From Lentisphaeria bacterium UBA1776 (GTDB taxonomy: Bacteria > Verrucomicrobiota > Lentisphaeria > Victivallales > Victivallaceae): a stretch of 9,965 nucleotides of DNA. How positions within the stretch are numbered: position 1 is the first letter of the stretch; the number at the start of each line of letters is the position of its first letter. A model generated the notes under the pieces. That model had not been told where the DNA came from. It was given only the letters and a program-made list of their open reading frames with translations, and searched no databases. Below are positions 1 to 7,180 of this stretch, in pieces. A program made the translations under genes and the position numbers. Where the stretch lies: NCBI GenBank assembly GCA_002314605.1, contig DCGO01000120.1, forward strand, positions 3,722 to 13,686, given 5' to 3'.

Positions 1-495
1 GACCCCCGCCGCCTGCCAGAAGGCTTCCACCGCATCATCCGCTTCGGAGGAATCTCCGGGGACCAGAAAACCGTCCGCATGGTCGTACAGCTCCGGAAAG
101 GCGTTTTCGATGCCGCTTTTTTCCGTTCCCGCCATGGGGTGACTGCCGGTAAAATGGACCCCCGTTCCCCCCAGATGCCGGGCCGCCGCTTCCATGATGA
201 CCCCCTTGACACTGCCGATGTCCGTGACCACTGTCCCCGGACGGCAGCAATCCGCACACGCTTTCATGTACTCTCCGATGACCGGCACCGGCAGGCAGAG
301 GATCACCAGATCCGCGGCCGCGAGAGCTTCCCGGAGATCCGTGAAAATTTCATCCACCGCACCCCGCCGGAGGGCCAGAAGCCTTGTCTCCTCCCGCCGG
401 GCCCAGCCGAGACGGTGATATTTCCCGGCAAGTTTCATGCCGAGGGACCCTCCCAGCAGACCGAGACCGACGATCAGGATATTATGGATTTCCAT
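1..495 (-). CDS. tyrA: Prephenate/arogenate dehydrogenase, N-terminal 165 residues (3' end outside the window)
   Basis: The enzyme oxidatively decarboxylates prephenate (or arogenate) in tyrosine biosynthesis, in the cytoplasm. The frame is open from ATG at 495 to the window edge, giving 165 residues. A Rossmann nucleotide-binding motif GLGLLGGS lies at residues 10-17. TDIGSVK (91-97) and GSHPMAGTEKSG (117-128) are hallmark TyrA motifs, the latter carrying a conserved His (H119). The family is usually about 280-370 residues, so roughly half the protein is seen, and any C-terminal regulatory or fused domain is invisible. The end of the second beta strand reads GWARREE, with arginines instead of the acidic residue typical of NAD-specific enzymes, so NADP use is possible (inference). 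The start is supported by a Shine-Dalgarno sequence GGGGGAG at 507-501, five bases upstream. The gene follows the permease stop by 15 bases and is probably the distal gene of the trpB operon. Confidence 0.93.
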   Translation of the reverse strand, partial: MEIHNILIVGLGLLGGSLGMKLAGKYHRLGWARREETRLLALRRGAVDEIFTDLREALAAADLVILCLPVPVIGEYMKACADCCRPGTVVTDIGSVKGVIMEAAARHLGGTGVHFTGSHPMAGTEKSGIENAFPELYDHADGFLVPGDSSEADDAVEAFWQAAGV

Positions 496-510
496 GGCAA
501 CTCCCCCTGC

Positions 511-2184
511 TTAAAACCGGAAAATCGTGCCGATCTTCCGGCCCAGAAGGGCTCCCGCCGCCGCCAGCGTGGCCGCCAGAAAGATCATGGCCCAAACGCC
601 GAATGCGCAGGCGATCTGCGGTCCGGCACCCAGAATCTGTGAAAGCTCGAAAATCGCTTTGGTGATGGGGAAGAATTCCGTTTTCTGCGCGAGAATCAGC
701 GAGTCCGAGACTTCCAGCATGGAAAAGCTGAAGGCGAAAAGTCCCCCCACGATCAGGTTGGCCGTAATGAGCGGAAGCAGGATCCGGAACATGGTCCGCC
801 ACGGTCCTGCTCCAAGATTGCGGGCCGCCAGCTCCAGGTCTTCCGGTGTCTGTTCCATCCCGGAAGAAGCAGCCCGGACCACGTATGGCAGACGGCGGAT
901 GGCATAGGCTGCGGCAAGCATCCAGACCGGGTTGCCGATGGGGTCGAAGAATCCCCTGGCCCAGCGGAAGGTATTGGCCATCCCGAGATAGCCGAAGGCG
1001 ATGACGATCCCCGGCACCGCCAGCGGAAGCATGGACAGCAGATCCAGCAGGGGGCCTCCTTTGGTCTTCCAGCGGGTGGTGACCAGACTGACGGCCAGCC
1101 CGGCCGCCATGGCGAAAAGCATTGCCAGAAGCGAGTATTCAAGGCTGTTGATGATGCTGGGTACCACGATCTGGTGGGAAAGGGCGTTCCGAAAATGCAT
1201 CAGCGTTGCGCCATGGGGGAGCAACGTCTGATACCACGAACGGGAAAACGCGGCCAGCACCAGTGCCCCGTGGGGCAGAATGGCCACCCCGGTCAGGAGT
1301 GCAAAAAGCCCTGTGGGCATCCAGCGTTTCCAGCCGGTGAGTTTTTCGGCCGCGCTGCCGGCGGCTCCCTTGGTCTGAATGGCCATGTGGTTTGTTCCCA
1401 GGGCGAATTTGCTCAGGGCGTAAAGGCCGGCGGAAAAAATCAGCATGATCACCACCAGGGCAAAGGGCAGATGATTGCCTTCCAGCTCCGTGATCCCGTT
1501 GAAGATCTGCACCGGGGTTGTCCGGGTGTATCCGAACATGAGGGGCGTCCCCAATTCCGTGAAACTCCAGATGAGGACAATGCTTCCTCCAGCCAGCAGT
1601 CCCGGCTTCAGAAGCGGCAGTTTGATCCGGCAAAACCGGTACCACGGACCTGCCCCCAGATTGGCGGCCGCTTCCCGCATGGCCGGGTCGATATTGCCCA
1701 AAGCCGTCACCAGATTGAGGTAAAGAATCGGGTAGAGGTGCAGCGCTTCCATGATGCATACGGCGTAGAACTTTCCCTCTCCCCCCAGAAAATCAATGCG
1801 GGAGATCCCGGCGGATGCAAGGATATAATTCAGTACCCCGTAATACCCCAGAAGATGCTGGAATCCCAGCGCTCCGACAAAGGGCGGCAGGATCATCGGG
1901 GCCATAATGGCCAGGTGGCTCCAATTTTTCCCGGGAAAATCATAGCGGTCGTAAAGCATGGCGCAGGGCATGGCGATCAGCGCCACCAGCAGGGTGGTCA
2001 CTGCGGCAATGGCGAGGGAGTTCTGCAGCCCCTCCCGGTACAGGAAGTTGCAGAAAACCTCCTGCAGCAGGTCCGGCCGCAGACCGGCATGCACCACCGT
2101 CAGTACCGGCATGATCAGAAATACGCCGAAAAACAGCAGCAGAAGCAGTATGACCGCACCGGAAAAAAAAGTGTTCTTTTTCAT
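511..2184 (-). CDS. ABC importer permease, fused double-domain type (iron(III)/thiamine/phosphonate superfamily)
   Basis: This 557-residue inner-membrane protein forms the channel of a binding-protein-dependent importer. It is an internal duplication of the binding-protein-dependent transport permease domain. Each half ends in an EAA loop that docks on the ATPase: EAAANLGAGPW...LP at about 171-190 and ELAARNLGAGPW...LP at about 451-471. Hydrophobic stretches occur at about 9-32, 54-76, 90-112, 140-162, 195-215, 240-260, 292-314, 347-369, 380-402, 420-436, 472-492 and 522-548, fitting about 12 membrane segments. Length and duplication match the FbpB/SfuB/ThiP type. An AGGA sits about 11 bases before the ATG. 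The gene begins 15 bases after the binding-protein gene ends. Substrate cannot be read from the permease; iron(III), thiamine, 2-aminoethylphosphonate and others use this fold. Confidence 0.93.
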   Translation of the reverse strand: MKKNTFFSGAVILLLLLFFGVFLIMPVLTVVHAGLRPDLLQEVFCNFLYREGLQNSLAIAAVTTLLVALIAMPCAMLYDRYDFPGKNWSHLAIMAPMILPPFVGALGFQHLLGYYGVLNYILASAGISRIDFLGGEGKFYAVCIMEALHLYPILYLNLVTALGNIDPAMREAAANLGAGPWYRFCRIKLPLLKPGLLAGGSIVLIWSFTELGTPLMFGYTRTTPVQIFNGITELEGNHLPFALVVIMLIFSAGLYALSKFALGTNHMAIQTKGAAGSAAEKLTGWKRWMPTGLFALLTGVAILPHGALVLAAFSRSWYQTLLPHGATLMHFRNALSHQIVVPSIINSLEYSLLAMLFAMAAGLAVSLVTTRWKTKGGPLLDLLSMLPLAVPGIVIAFGYLGMANTFRWARGFFDPIGNPVWMLAAAYAIRRLPYVVRAASSGMEQTPEDLELAARNLGAGPWRTMFRILLPLITANLIVGGLFAFSFSMLEVSDSLILAQKTEFFPITKAIFELSQILGAGPQIACAFGVWAMIFLAATLAAAGALLGRKIGTIFRF

Positions 2185-2199
2185 GATGAAGTGAATCCT

Positions 2200-3795
2200 C
2201 TATTTTCCCTGCCGGGCCAGTTCCGCCGCCCGCCGGTAGTGCCGGATGGCGTCTTCGCTCCAGGTCCGCTGGAGGCGGATTCCGTGAAGCATCGGGTTGG
2301 AACCGGAGGGCCGCAGTTCGGCGATGGCCCGGCCGATCTCCGGATACGGTACCGGGAACGCGTTGAACTCCCGCATGGCTTCGGGAACTTTGTCCGGACC
2401 GCCTGCCTGCAGGATCGCCTTCCAGGCCAGCTGCAGTTCCTGTCGGGGATCCAGCGCCGTGCATTTGACCAGGAGCCGGATCAAATTGAACGCCTTTCCG
2501 GTCCACTGCGCGTGATAGACGAAATCCGCCCCGGAGCGGTACGGGTTGTAATCCGGATCCGAAAAATGGTCCGTAAAAGGTTTTGCATACAGATCCCGGC
2601 GGATCGGCGGCCGCCGCAGGGCGTATTTTTCCGGTCCGTCCGGCAGTCCGACCCGGTATTCCCAGAGTTTCTGCCCGTCAATGGAGAGCAGATAGTCAAT
2701 AAACGCCTTTGCCGCCCGGCGGTTCGGTGCACCCCGCAGCATCTGGATCGGGTCGGCTGAAACGGAGGTTCCTCCCCGGGGCGGGATATAGCGAATGGAC
2801 GGAAATTTTTGCGTTTCTTCGCTCCATTGCTGTTCAGAGAGTCCGAAGGTGTCAATGGCCATTCCGGCGGCGGCGTTGCCGGAGGAGATTTCCCGGGGAA
2901 CCAGACTGGCGCCATCCGAGATCATCCGGGCGTTGGCGACGATCCGCTTGATGAGGCTGAATCCATCGATCCAGCCGGCATTCAGCCCGGACTGCTCGTT
3001 TTTGAGACGGGTCACCGCTTCCAGCATGCACTGCTGCAGGATGACTTCAAAACACTTGTTGGCGGAGCCGGATTTGGTGGGGTCCGCCAACACCAGGGTA
3101 TTGAAAAAACGGGGTTCTCCCAGACTCCGCCAGGTGTCCGGCACCGTATCCGGCACCATGGCGGCGATCCGCTGGGGATTGTAACAGATGCCGAAGGACG
3201 CGAGACACACGCCGTAAAAACGCCCTTTGCGGTCATAAAATACGTCTCCTGCAAAATGTTCAGGGATCACTTCCTTCCTGAAATATTCCGGATGGCGAAG
3301 CGCCGTTCCGGCATCCACGGCATATCCTTCTCCGGCCATTTTGCTCTGCTCATAGACACCTCCTCCCCAGAAGAGGTCGATCCCGATCCCGATGTCGGAT
3401 GCCATGAATCTTTTTCTGGCTTCCCCGGCTTCCGAAGCCGGTATGCGTCCCGGCATGCAGAATCCCGATGCAATATCGGCGCTCCAGCACTTTCCGGAAT
3501 TTTCCCATTCCTGCCGGAATTCCGCCCGGAAACGGTCCCGGATGTAGCGGACGATATCCGAGGTCCCCCCGACAGTGCGGTACTCCACGGAAATATTGCG
3601 CTGGAACCTGGTCTGATAATACTCCTCAAAGGCCCGGGCAAACTCAGCCCGGACCGGTTCGTTGTGGGGCGTAATGATCACAAGTTTTTCCATATCGGCA
3701 TGAACTGACAGTGTCGATGTGCGGGGTTTGAGCGCGATCGGTACCGCCAGCAGCACGGCAAGCGGGATTGCCGCATAGAATATTCTGCGGAGCAT
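2200..3795 (-). CDS. Periplasmic substrate-binding protein of the FbpA-like ABC importer
   Basis: This 531-residue exported protein should capture substrate outside the cytoplasmic membrane and deliver it to the adjacent double permease. The N-terminus has an Arg-Arg pair then a hydrophobic stretch (residues 5-22), a signal peptide or anchor; a possible cleavage site is VHA-D after residue 33. There is no lipobox cysteine. The mature start LVIITPHNEPVRAEF and VGGTSDIVRYI (75-85), then ADPTKSGSA (237-245), match the FbpA/AfuA/thiamine-binding superfamily. It is much longer than FbpA (about 340 residues). The extra length is mainly C-terminal, beyond the segment AAKAFIDYLLSIDGQKLW (361-378) that lies near the end of ordinary family members. 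It starts four bases after the ATPase stop and is followed by the permease. Iron is the default database label, but I see nothing that proves the ligand. Confidence 0.9.
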   Translation of the reverse strand: MLRRIFYAAIPLAVLLAVPIALKPRTSTLSVHADMEKLVIITPHNEPVRAEFARAFEEYYQTRFQRNISVEYRTVGGTSDIVRYIRDRFRAEFRQEWENSGKCWSADIASGFCMPGRIPASEAGEARKRFMASDIGIGIDLFWGGGVYEQSKMAGEGYAVDAGTALRHPEYFRKEVIPEHFAGDVFYDRKGRFYGVCLASFGICYNPQRIAAMVPDTVPDTWRSLGEPRFFNTLVLADPTKSGSANKCFEVILQQCMLEAVTRLKNEQSGLNAGWIDGFSLIKRIVANARMISDGASLVPREISSGNAAAGMAIDTFGLSEQQWSEETQKFPSIRYIPPRGGTSVSADPIQMLRGAPNRRAAKAFIDYLLSIDGQKLWEYRVGLPDGPEKYALRRPPIRRDLYAKPFTDHFSDPDYNPYRSGADFVYHAQWTGKAFNLIRLLVKCTALDPRQELQLAWKAILQAGGPDKVPEAMREFNAFPVPYPEIGRAIAELRPSGSNPMLHGIRLQRTWSEDAIRHYRRAAELARQGK

Positions 3796-3799
3796 GGCT

Positions 3800-4855
3800 T
3801 CAGCATTCCTGTTTCAGGAGGACCACGTTTTCCGGTGGGACCGTCAGTTTGCAGAGCCCCGGCATCCGCCGTCCGGCGGCACTTTCATAGACGGCCAGAG
3901 GGCGGTCCGCCGCCCGGCAGAACCACTCCCGGTGATCCCCCAGAAAAACCCCGTCATGAAGTTCGGCGGAAAATTGATTGATGCCGGACCCGGAGGCAAA
4001 TCGGATGCACTCCGGCCGGAGCATCATGCTGACGTGATCTCCTTCGTGCCAGTTCCCAAGATCTTTGGTGAGAAATTTTCCCAGCGCCGTTTCCACGGAT
4101 ACAGCATCTCCGGCAACATGGACGATCCCGTCAAAAAAGTTGCCGTCTCCCAGAAAGGTTGCCGTGAAACGGCTGACCGGATGGTTGTAGAGCTCCTCCG
4201 GGGTCCCGATCTGCTGCAGATGACCCAGATTCAGCACTCCGATCCGGTCCGCCATGCTCAGGGCCTCCCGCCGGTCGTGGGTGACGTAGATGGTGGTGAG
4301 TCCCCGCTCCTTGACAATGCGGCGGATCTCCACCCGCATTTCATCCCGGAGTCTTGCATCCAGATTGGAAAGGGGTTCGTCCAGCAGCAGAACCCGGGGA
4401 CGCACCGCCAGCGCTCTGGCCAGCGCAACCCGCTGCTGCTGCCCGCCGGAGAGAGAGGGGATCCGGCGGCCGGCGCAATCGGCCAGCTGGACGATCTCCA
4501 GTGCCCGGGTGACTTCCTCCCGGATATGATCGCGGCTCATGCCGGCCACCTGAAGCCCGAAGGCGACGTTTTCAAACACTGTCAGATGCGGCCACAGGGC
4601 ATAACTCTGAAACACCATGGCTGCCTGCCGTTTTTCCGGAGCCTGACCGGTCACCCGCTCCCCGTTGAAATAGATCTCTCCCTGATCCGGTTTCAACAGT
4701 CCGGCGATGATCCGCAGCAGGGTGGATTTCCCGCATCCGGAAGGTCCCAGAAGGAAGAACAGTTCTCCGGCGGCAATCTCCATGTACAGCGGTTTCAGAA
4801 CCGGATCGTTCTGCTGGTAGCTCTTGGAAATACATTCAAGTTTAACGCTTGTCAT
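3800..4855 (-). CDS. ABC importer ATP-binding protein (FbpC/PotA-like, with C-terminal TOBE domain)
   Basis: This cytoplasmic ATPase of 351 residues powers the importer encoded by the next two genes. All nucleotide-binding motifs are intact: Walker A GPSGCGKST (37-45), Q-loop VFQSYALWPH (81-90), signature LSGGQQQR (135-142), Walker B VLLLDEP (155-161, catalytic E160), D-loop NLD (164-166) and switch histidine H193 in YVTHDRREAL. Residues from about 240 to the end fit the TOBE-type regulatory domain of the CUT1/iron/spermidine subfamily. Family length is normal. The ATG at 4855 lies 17 bases after the trpB stop, with GGAG about ten bases upstream. Gene order ATPase, binding protein, permease differs from the common binding-protein-first order. 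The gene is probably cotranscribed with trpB. Confidence 0.95.
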   Translation of the reverse strand: MTSVKLECISKSYQQNDPVLKPLYMEIAAGELFFLLGPSGCGKSTLLRIIAGLLKPDQGEIYFNGERVTGQAPEKRQAAMVFQSYALWPHLTVFENVAFGLQVAGMSRDHIREEVTRALEIVQLADCAGRRIPSLSGGQQQRVALARALAVRPRVLLLDEPLSNLDARLRDEMRVEIRRIVKERGLTTIYVTHDRREALSMADRIGVLNLGHLQQIGTPEELYNHPVSRFTATFLGDGNFFDGIVHVAGDAVSVETALGKFLTKDLGNWHEGDHVSMMLRPECIRFASGSGINQFSAELHDGVFLGDHREWFCRAADRPLAVYESAAGRRMPGLCKLTVPPENVVLLKQEC

Positions 4856-4872
4856 AGCCGGATTTCTCCGAA

Positions 4873-6102
4873 TTACTCACGGGGGAATCCGTAGTTGTCC
4901 CCGTAACCGTAGTGCTCAATGACGAAATCCACATCCTTGTCGCCCCGACCGCTCAGGTTCGCCAGAATGGCACCGGTCTTCATCTCTCTGGCCCGCTTGA
5001 GTGCATAAGCCACGGCGTGGGAACTCTCCAGCGCCGGAATAATGCCTTCATAGCGGGAAAGTTTGAAGAAGGCGTCCACCGCTTCCTCATCCGTGGCCGT
5101 AACATATTTTACGCGTCCGATGGTGTGCCAGAAGGCGTGTTCCGGACCTACCCCGGGGTAGTCCAGTCCGCTGGCGATGGAATAGACCGGCTGGGGTTCC
5201 CCGTCGGGATCCTGCAGGAGCAATGTGTCAAACCCGTGGATCCTGCCGGGGGTCCCGTAATTCACGCTGGCGGCATGGTCGCCCCGTTTGGCGCCCCGGC
5301 CCAGAGGTTCCACGCCGCAAAGCTCCACGGCGTCCCCGAGAAAGCCGGCGAACATTCCCGCGGAGTTGGACCCGCCGCCCACACAGGCGCAGACCACATC
5401 CGGCATGATCCCGGTCATGGCAAGAAACTGCTCTCTGGCTTCCTGCCCGACACACATCTGAAAATCCCGGACGATCAGCGGGAAGGGATGGGGCCCGAGG
5501 ACCGAGCCGATGCAGTAAATCGCATCCTTGTATTCTTTGCGGTAGGCTGCAAAGGCGGCATCCACCGCTTCCTTGAGGGTTTTCAATCCGTGGGAGACCG
5601 GGATCACCCGGGCCCCGAGGATCTTCATCCGCGTGACATTGGGAGCCTGTTTGGCAATATCGACTTCTCCCATGTAGATGTCGCATTCCAGTCCGAAATA
5701 CGCCGCAGCGGTGGCCAGCGCCACGCCGTGCTGACCGGCGCCGGTTTCCGCAATGATCTTCTTTTTGCCCATGAATTTGGCCAGCAGTCCCTCGCCCATG
5801 CAGTGATTGAGTTTATGGGCGCCGGAGTGGTTCAGATCCTCCCGCTTGAGGTAGATCTGGGCCCCGCCGTTCAGGCGGGATAGCCGTTCGCAGTGATAGA
5901 CGGGGGTGGGGCGTCCCTGAAACTCCCGGCGGATCCGGCGCAGTTCGGCGATGAACTGCGCGGAGTGGCAGATGGAGTAGTACGCTTCGGTGATCTCCTT
6001 GAATGCCGGTTCCAGTTCCGGCTCCACATAGGCACCGCCGAACTGGCCGAAGAATCCGTTGCTGTCCGGATACTGGTGGAAATAGGTGCGAAAGTCGATC
6101 AT
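4873..6102 (-). CDS. trpB: Tryptophan synthase beta chain
   Basis: This PLP enzyme makes tryptophan from indole and serine. The 409-residue protein (E. coli TrpB is 397) starts with the canonical FFGQFGGAYVEPEL (17-30). The PLP lysine is K97 in GAHKLN, the catalytic Glu is E119 in AETGAGQHG, the PLP phosphate loop is GGGSN (242-246), the conserved Asp of GLDYPGVGPEH is D314, and the C-terminal SGRGDKD is at 384-390. It is therefore a TrpB1-type enzyme and looks active. The segment after the lysine (HCMGEGLLAKF) and the COMM-domain region (DIAKQAPNVTRMK, SHGLKTLKEAV) depart from E. coli TrpB, suggesting a separate clade. The ATG is preceded by AAAAGGAG at 6115-6108, five bases away. No trpA is visible; the next gene is an ABC ATPase 17 bases on. 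A promoter lies about 100 bases upstream. Confidence 0.96.
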   Translation of the reverse strand: MIDFRTYFHQYPDSNGFFGQFGGAYVEPELEPAFKEITEAYYSICHSAQFIAELRRIRREFQGRPTPVYHCERLSRLNGGAQIYLKREDLNHSGAHKLNHCMGEGLLAKFMGKKKIIAETGAGQHGVALATAAAYFGLECDIYMGEVDIAKQAPNVTRMKILGARVIPVSHGLKTLKEAVDAAFAAYRKEYKDAIYCIGSVLGPHPFPLIVRDFQMCVGQEAREQFLAMTGIMPDVVCACVGGGSNSAGMFAGFLGDAVELCGVEPLGRGAKRGDHAASVNYGTPGRIHGFDTLLLQDPDGEPQPVYSIASGLDYPGVGPEHAFWHTIGRVKYVTATDEEAVDAFFKLSRYEGIIPALESSHAVAYALKRAREMKTGAILANLSGRGDKDVDFVIEHYGYGDNYGFPRE

Positions 6103-6107
6103 GCTGA

Positions 6108-6115
6108 CTCCTTTT
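6108..6115 (-). promoter_or_regulatory. Shine-Dalgarno sequence of trpB
   Basis: On the minus strand AAAAGGAG sits five bases before the ATG at 6102. It is the best ribosome binding site in the window and fixes the trpB start. Confidence 0.8.
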
Positions 6116-6140
6116 GTCGATCTCGTATTTCTGAATTTTC

Positions 6141-6167
6141 CCGGAAGGGGGACCCCGGTGGTTCCGG
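6141..6167 (-). other. Possible stem-loop in the trpB leader
   Basis: CCGGAA (6167-6162) and TTCCGG (6146-6141) form a six-base stem enclosing 15 GC-rich bases that can pair further (GGG with CCC). It lies in the predicted trpB leader, about 40 bases before the start codon. No T run follows, so it is not an intrinsic terminator. The leader contains no ATG and no TGG codon, so a classical tryptophan-leader peptide is absent. The words CCGGAA and TTCCGG are common in this genome, so chance pairing is a real alternative. Confidence 0.3.
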
Positions 6168-6203
6168 ATGGTCAGGTTCCGTTTCCGCAATAAATACCCT
6201 TTT

Positions 6204-6231
6204 AATATAGCACCCGTTTCCCTTTTTACAA
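6204..6231 (-). promoter_or_regulatory. Predicted sigma70-type extended -10 promoter of the trpB operon
   Basis: On the minus strand a -35 element TTGTAA (6231-6226) is followed after 16 bases by the -10 element TATATT (6209-6204). TGC directly before it (6212-6210) makes an extended -10 motif. Transcription would start near 6197, leaving a leader of about 95 bases before trpB. This is the only AT-rich spot in the 160-base spacer. It is predicted by eye, without expression data. Confidence 0.6.
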
Positions 6232-6242
6232 TAAAGGGAAAC
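6216..6242 (-). repeat. Perfect 10-base inverted repeat over the trpB -35 element (candidate operator, or transcript hairpin)
   Basis: GTTTCCCTTT (6242-6233) and AAAGGGAAAC (6225-6216) are perfect inverted copies separated by seven bases, ATTGTAA, which contain the -35 hexamer. It begins 20 bases after the tatC stop. A protein binding this palindrome would cover the -35 element, so an operator is plausible. In a tatC transcript the same sequence folds into a 10-base-pair hairpin that might stabilise the 3' end, but no U tract follows on either strand, so it is not a standard terminator. Confidence 0.6.
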
Positions 6243-6262
6243 TGGATTCCGGGGCGCTGAAA

Positions 6263-7180
6263 TCAGGTTTCCCTGCCGTTTTTTTTCCGGATGGGGTTCC
6301 GGCGGGGCCGCCCCTGAAGAATCCCGGGCTTCCGCCGGCAGTAAACCGTATCCGGCTCTCTCCGGAACGGTTCCAAAGGCAGGGGGGCTTCCTCTCCGGC
6401 GGGCGCATCGCTGTCCTCTTCCGGGTCCGGTTCGCATTCCGGGCCGCATTCCGGTTCGTTTTCCGGTTCGGCGGGCGGTTCCAAGTGTCCGGCAATGAGG
6501 AGGGCAAACTCAAACAACAAATAGGCCGGGACCGCCATGATGCACTGGCTCAAAACATCCGGAGGCGTCAGTACCGCCGAGACGGCAAGGATCAGCACCA
6601 GGATGACGGGACGCTGTTTTTTCAGGGTGGAAACCCGGACCAGCCCCCCTCTTACCAGCAGGAGGATGACGATGGGCAGCTCGAATACCGCGCCGAATCC
6701 GAGGAGGAGCATCAGCGCCAGATTGATGATACTGCTGAAGGTCAGCACCGGCTGCCACTCCGGTGTGGCAAATCCGGCGGAGAAACGGAGGAGCATGGGC
6801 AGTACCGCCCCGAGGCCGACGGAGGCCCCGAGCAGAAAGAGGATCAGCGCCGCGCCCCCCAGCTGCAGGATCAGGTATTTTTCATGCCGGTAAAGGGCCG
6901 GGGCCAGAAATTTCCCCCAGAGGCCGATGTGGGCGGGAAGCCCTGCGATGAAAGCTGCCGCCAGCGTGAGTTTGAGTTCGAGAAAAAAGGGCTCCAGAGG
7001 CGTGAGGTAGCTGAATTTACACCCGGGAACCAGTGCGCTCAAAAGTTTCAGGAGCACGGGCAAGCCCCCGTGGACCGCGATCCCGGCGGGGATCAGCAGT
7101 ACCGCCATGACGGCGAGATTTCCCAGCAGGGTTCGCCGCAGTGCTTCCAGATGATCCAGGAAGGACGATTTATCCAGCAT
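6263..7180 (-). CDS. tatC: Sec-independent protein translocase TatC with an unusual charged C-terminal tail
   Basis: TatC is the inner-membrane receptor that recognises twin-arginine signal peptides and builds the pore with TatA/TatB. Of 305 residues, 1-230 are a normal TatC with about six membrane segments. Diagnostic motifs are FLDHLEALRR (7-16), TPLEPFFLELK (60-70), LYRHEKY (96-102), FGAVFELPI (162-170) and TPPDVLSQ...AVPAYLLFE (205-224). Residues 231-305 form an extra tail: an acidic, proline-rich repeat (234-264), then a strongly basic stretch (272-304). E. coli TatC is 258 residues, so the tail is longer than usual. The gene overlaps the Bax1-like gene by 11 bases (7170-7180), implying translational coupling. 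No tatA or tatB is in the window. Confidence 0.93.
   Translation of the reverse strand: MLDKSSFLDHLEALRRTLLGNLAVMAVLLIPAGIAVHGGLPVLLKLLSALVPGCKFSYLTPLEPFFLELKLTLAAAFIAGLPAHIGLWGKFLAPALYRHEKYLILQLGGAALILFLLGASVGLGAVLPMLLRFSAGFATPEWQPVLTFSSIINLALMLLLGFGAVFELPIVILLLVRGGLVRVSTLKKQRPVILVLILAVSAVLTPPDVLSQCIMAVPAYLLFEFALLIAGHLEPPAEPENEPECGPECEPDPEEDSDAPAGEEAPLPLEPFRREPDTVYCRRKPGILQGRPRRNPIRKKNGRET
6422..6469 (-). repeat. Four 12-base tandem repeats in the tatC tail
   Basis: Minus-strand units of 12 bases with core GAACCGGAA encode EPEN, EPEC, GPEC and EPDP (TatC residues 238-253). Units two and three differ at two bases, and unit four is more diverged. The period of exactly four codons suggests growth by slippage inside a flexible tail. 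Confidence 0.65.

Noticed and set aside
1174..2760. Long plus-strand open frame of 528 codons
   Set aside because: It runs antisense across the permease and binding-protein genes, whose motifs are unambiguous. Its protein has no recognisable motif and is rich in Gly, Arg, Gln and His, as expected of a shadow frame in GC-rich DNA. Other long plus-strand frames (3794-4894, 4912-5883, 7386-8405, 8411-9553) are rejected for the same reason.
6103..6200. Tryptophan attenuator or leader peptide before trpB
   Set aside because: The predicted leader has no ATG, no TGG codons and no terminator with a T run.
6216..6242. Hairpin as an intrinsic terminator for tatC
   Set aside because: The stem is perfect, but GGGTGC follows instead of a T run on the minus strand and TGGATT on the plus strand, so standard termination is not supported.
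6263..6490. Frameshift creating the tatC tail
   Set aside because: No TatC-like sequence appears in the other frames, and the core is already complete before the tail. The in-frame four-residue repeats also argue for a real coding tail, although it cannot be proved here.
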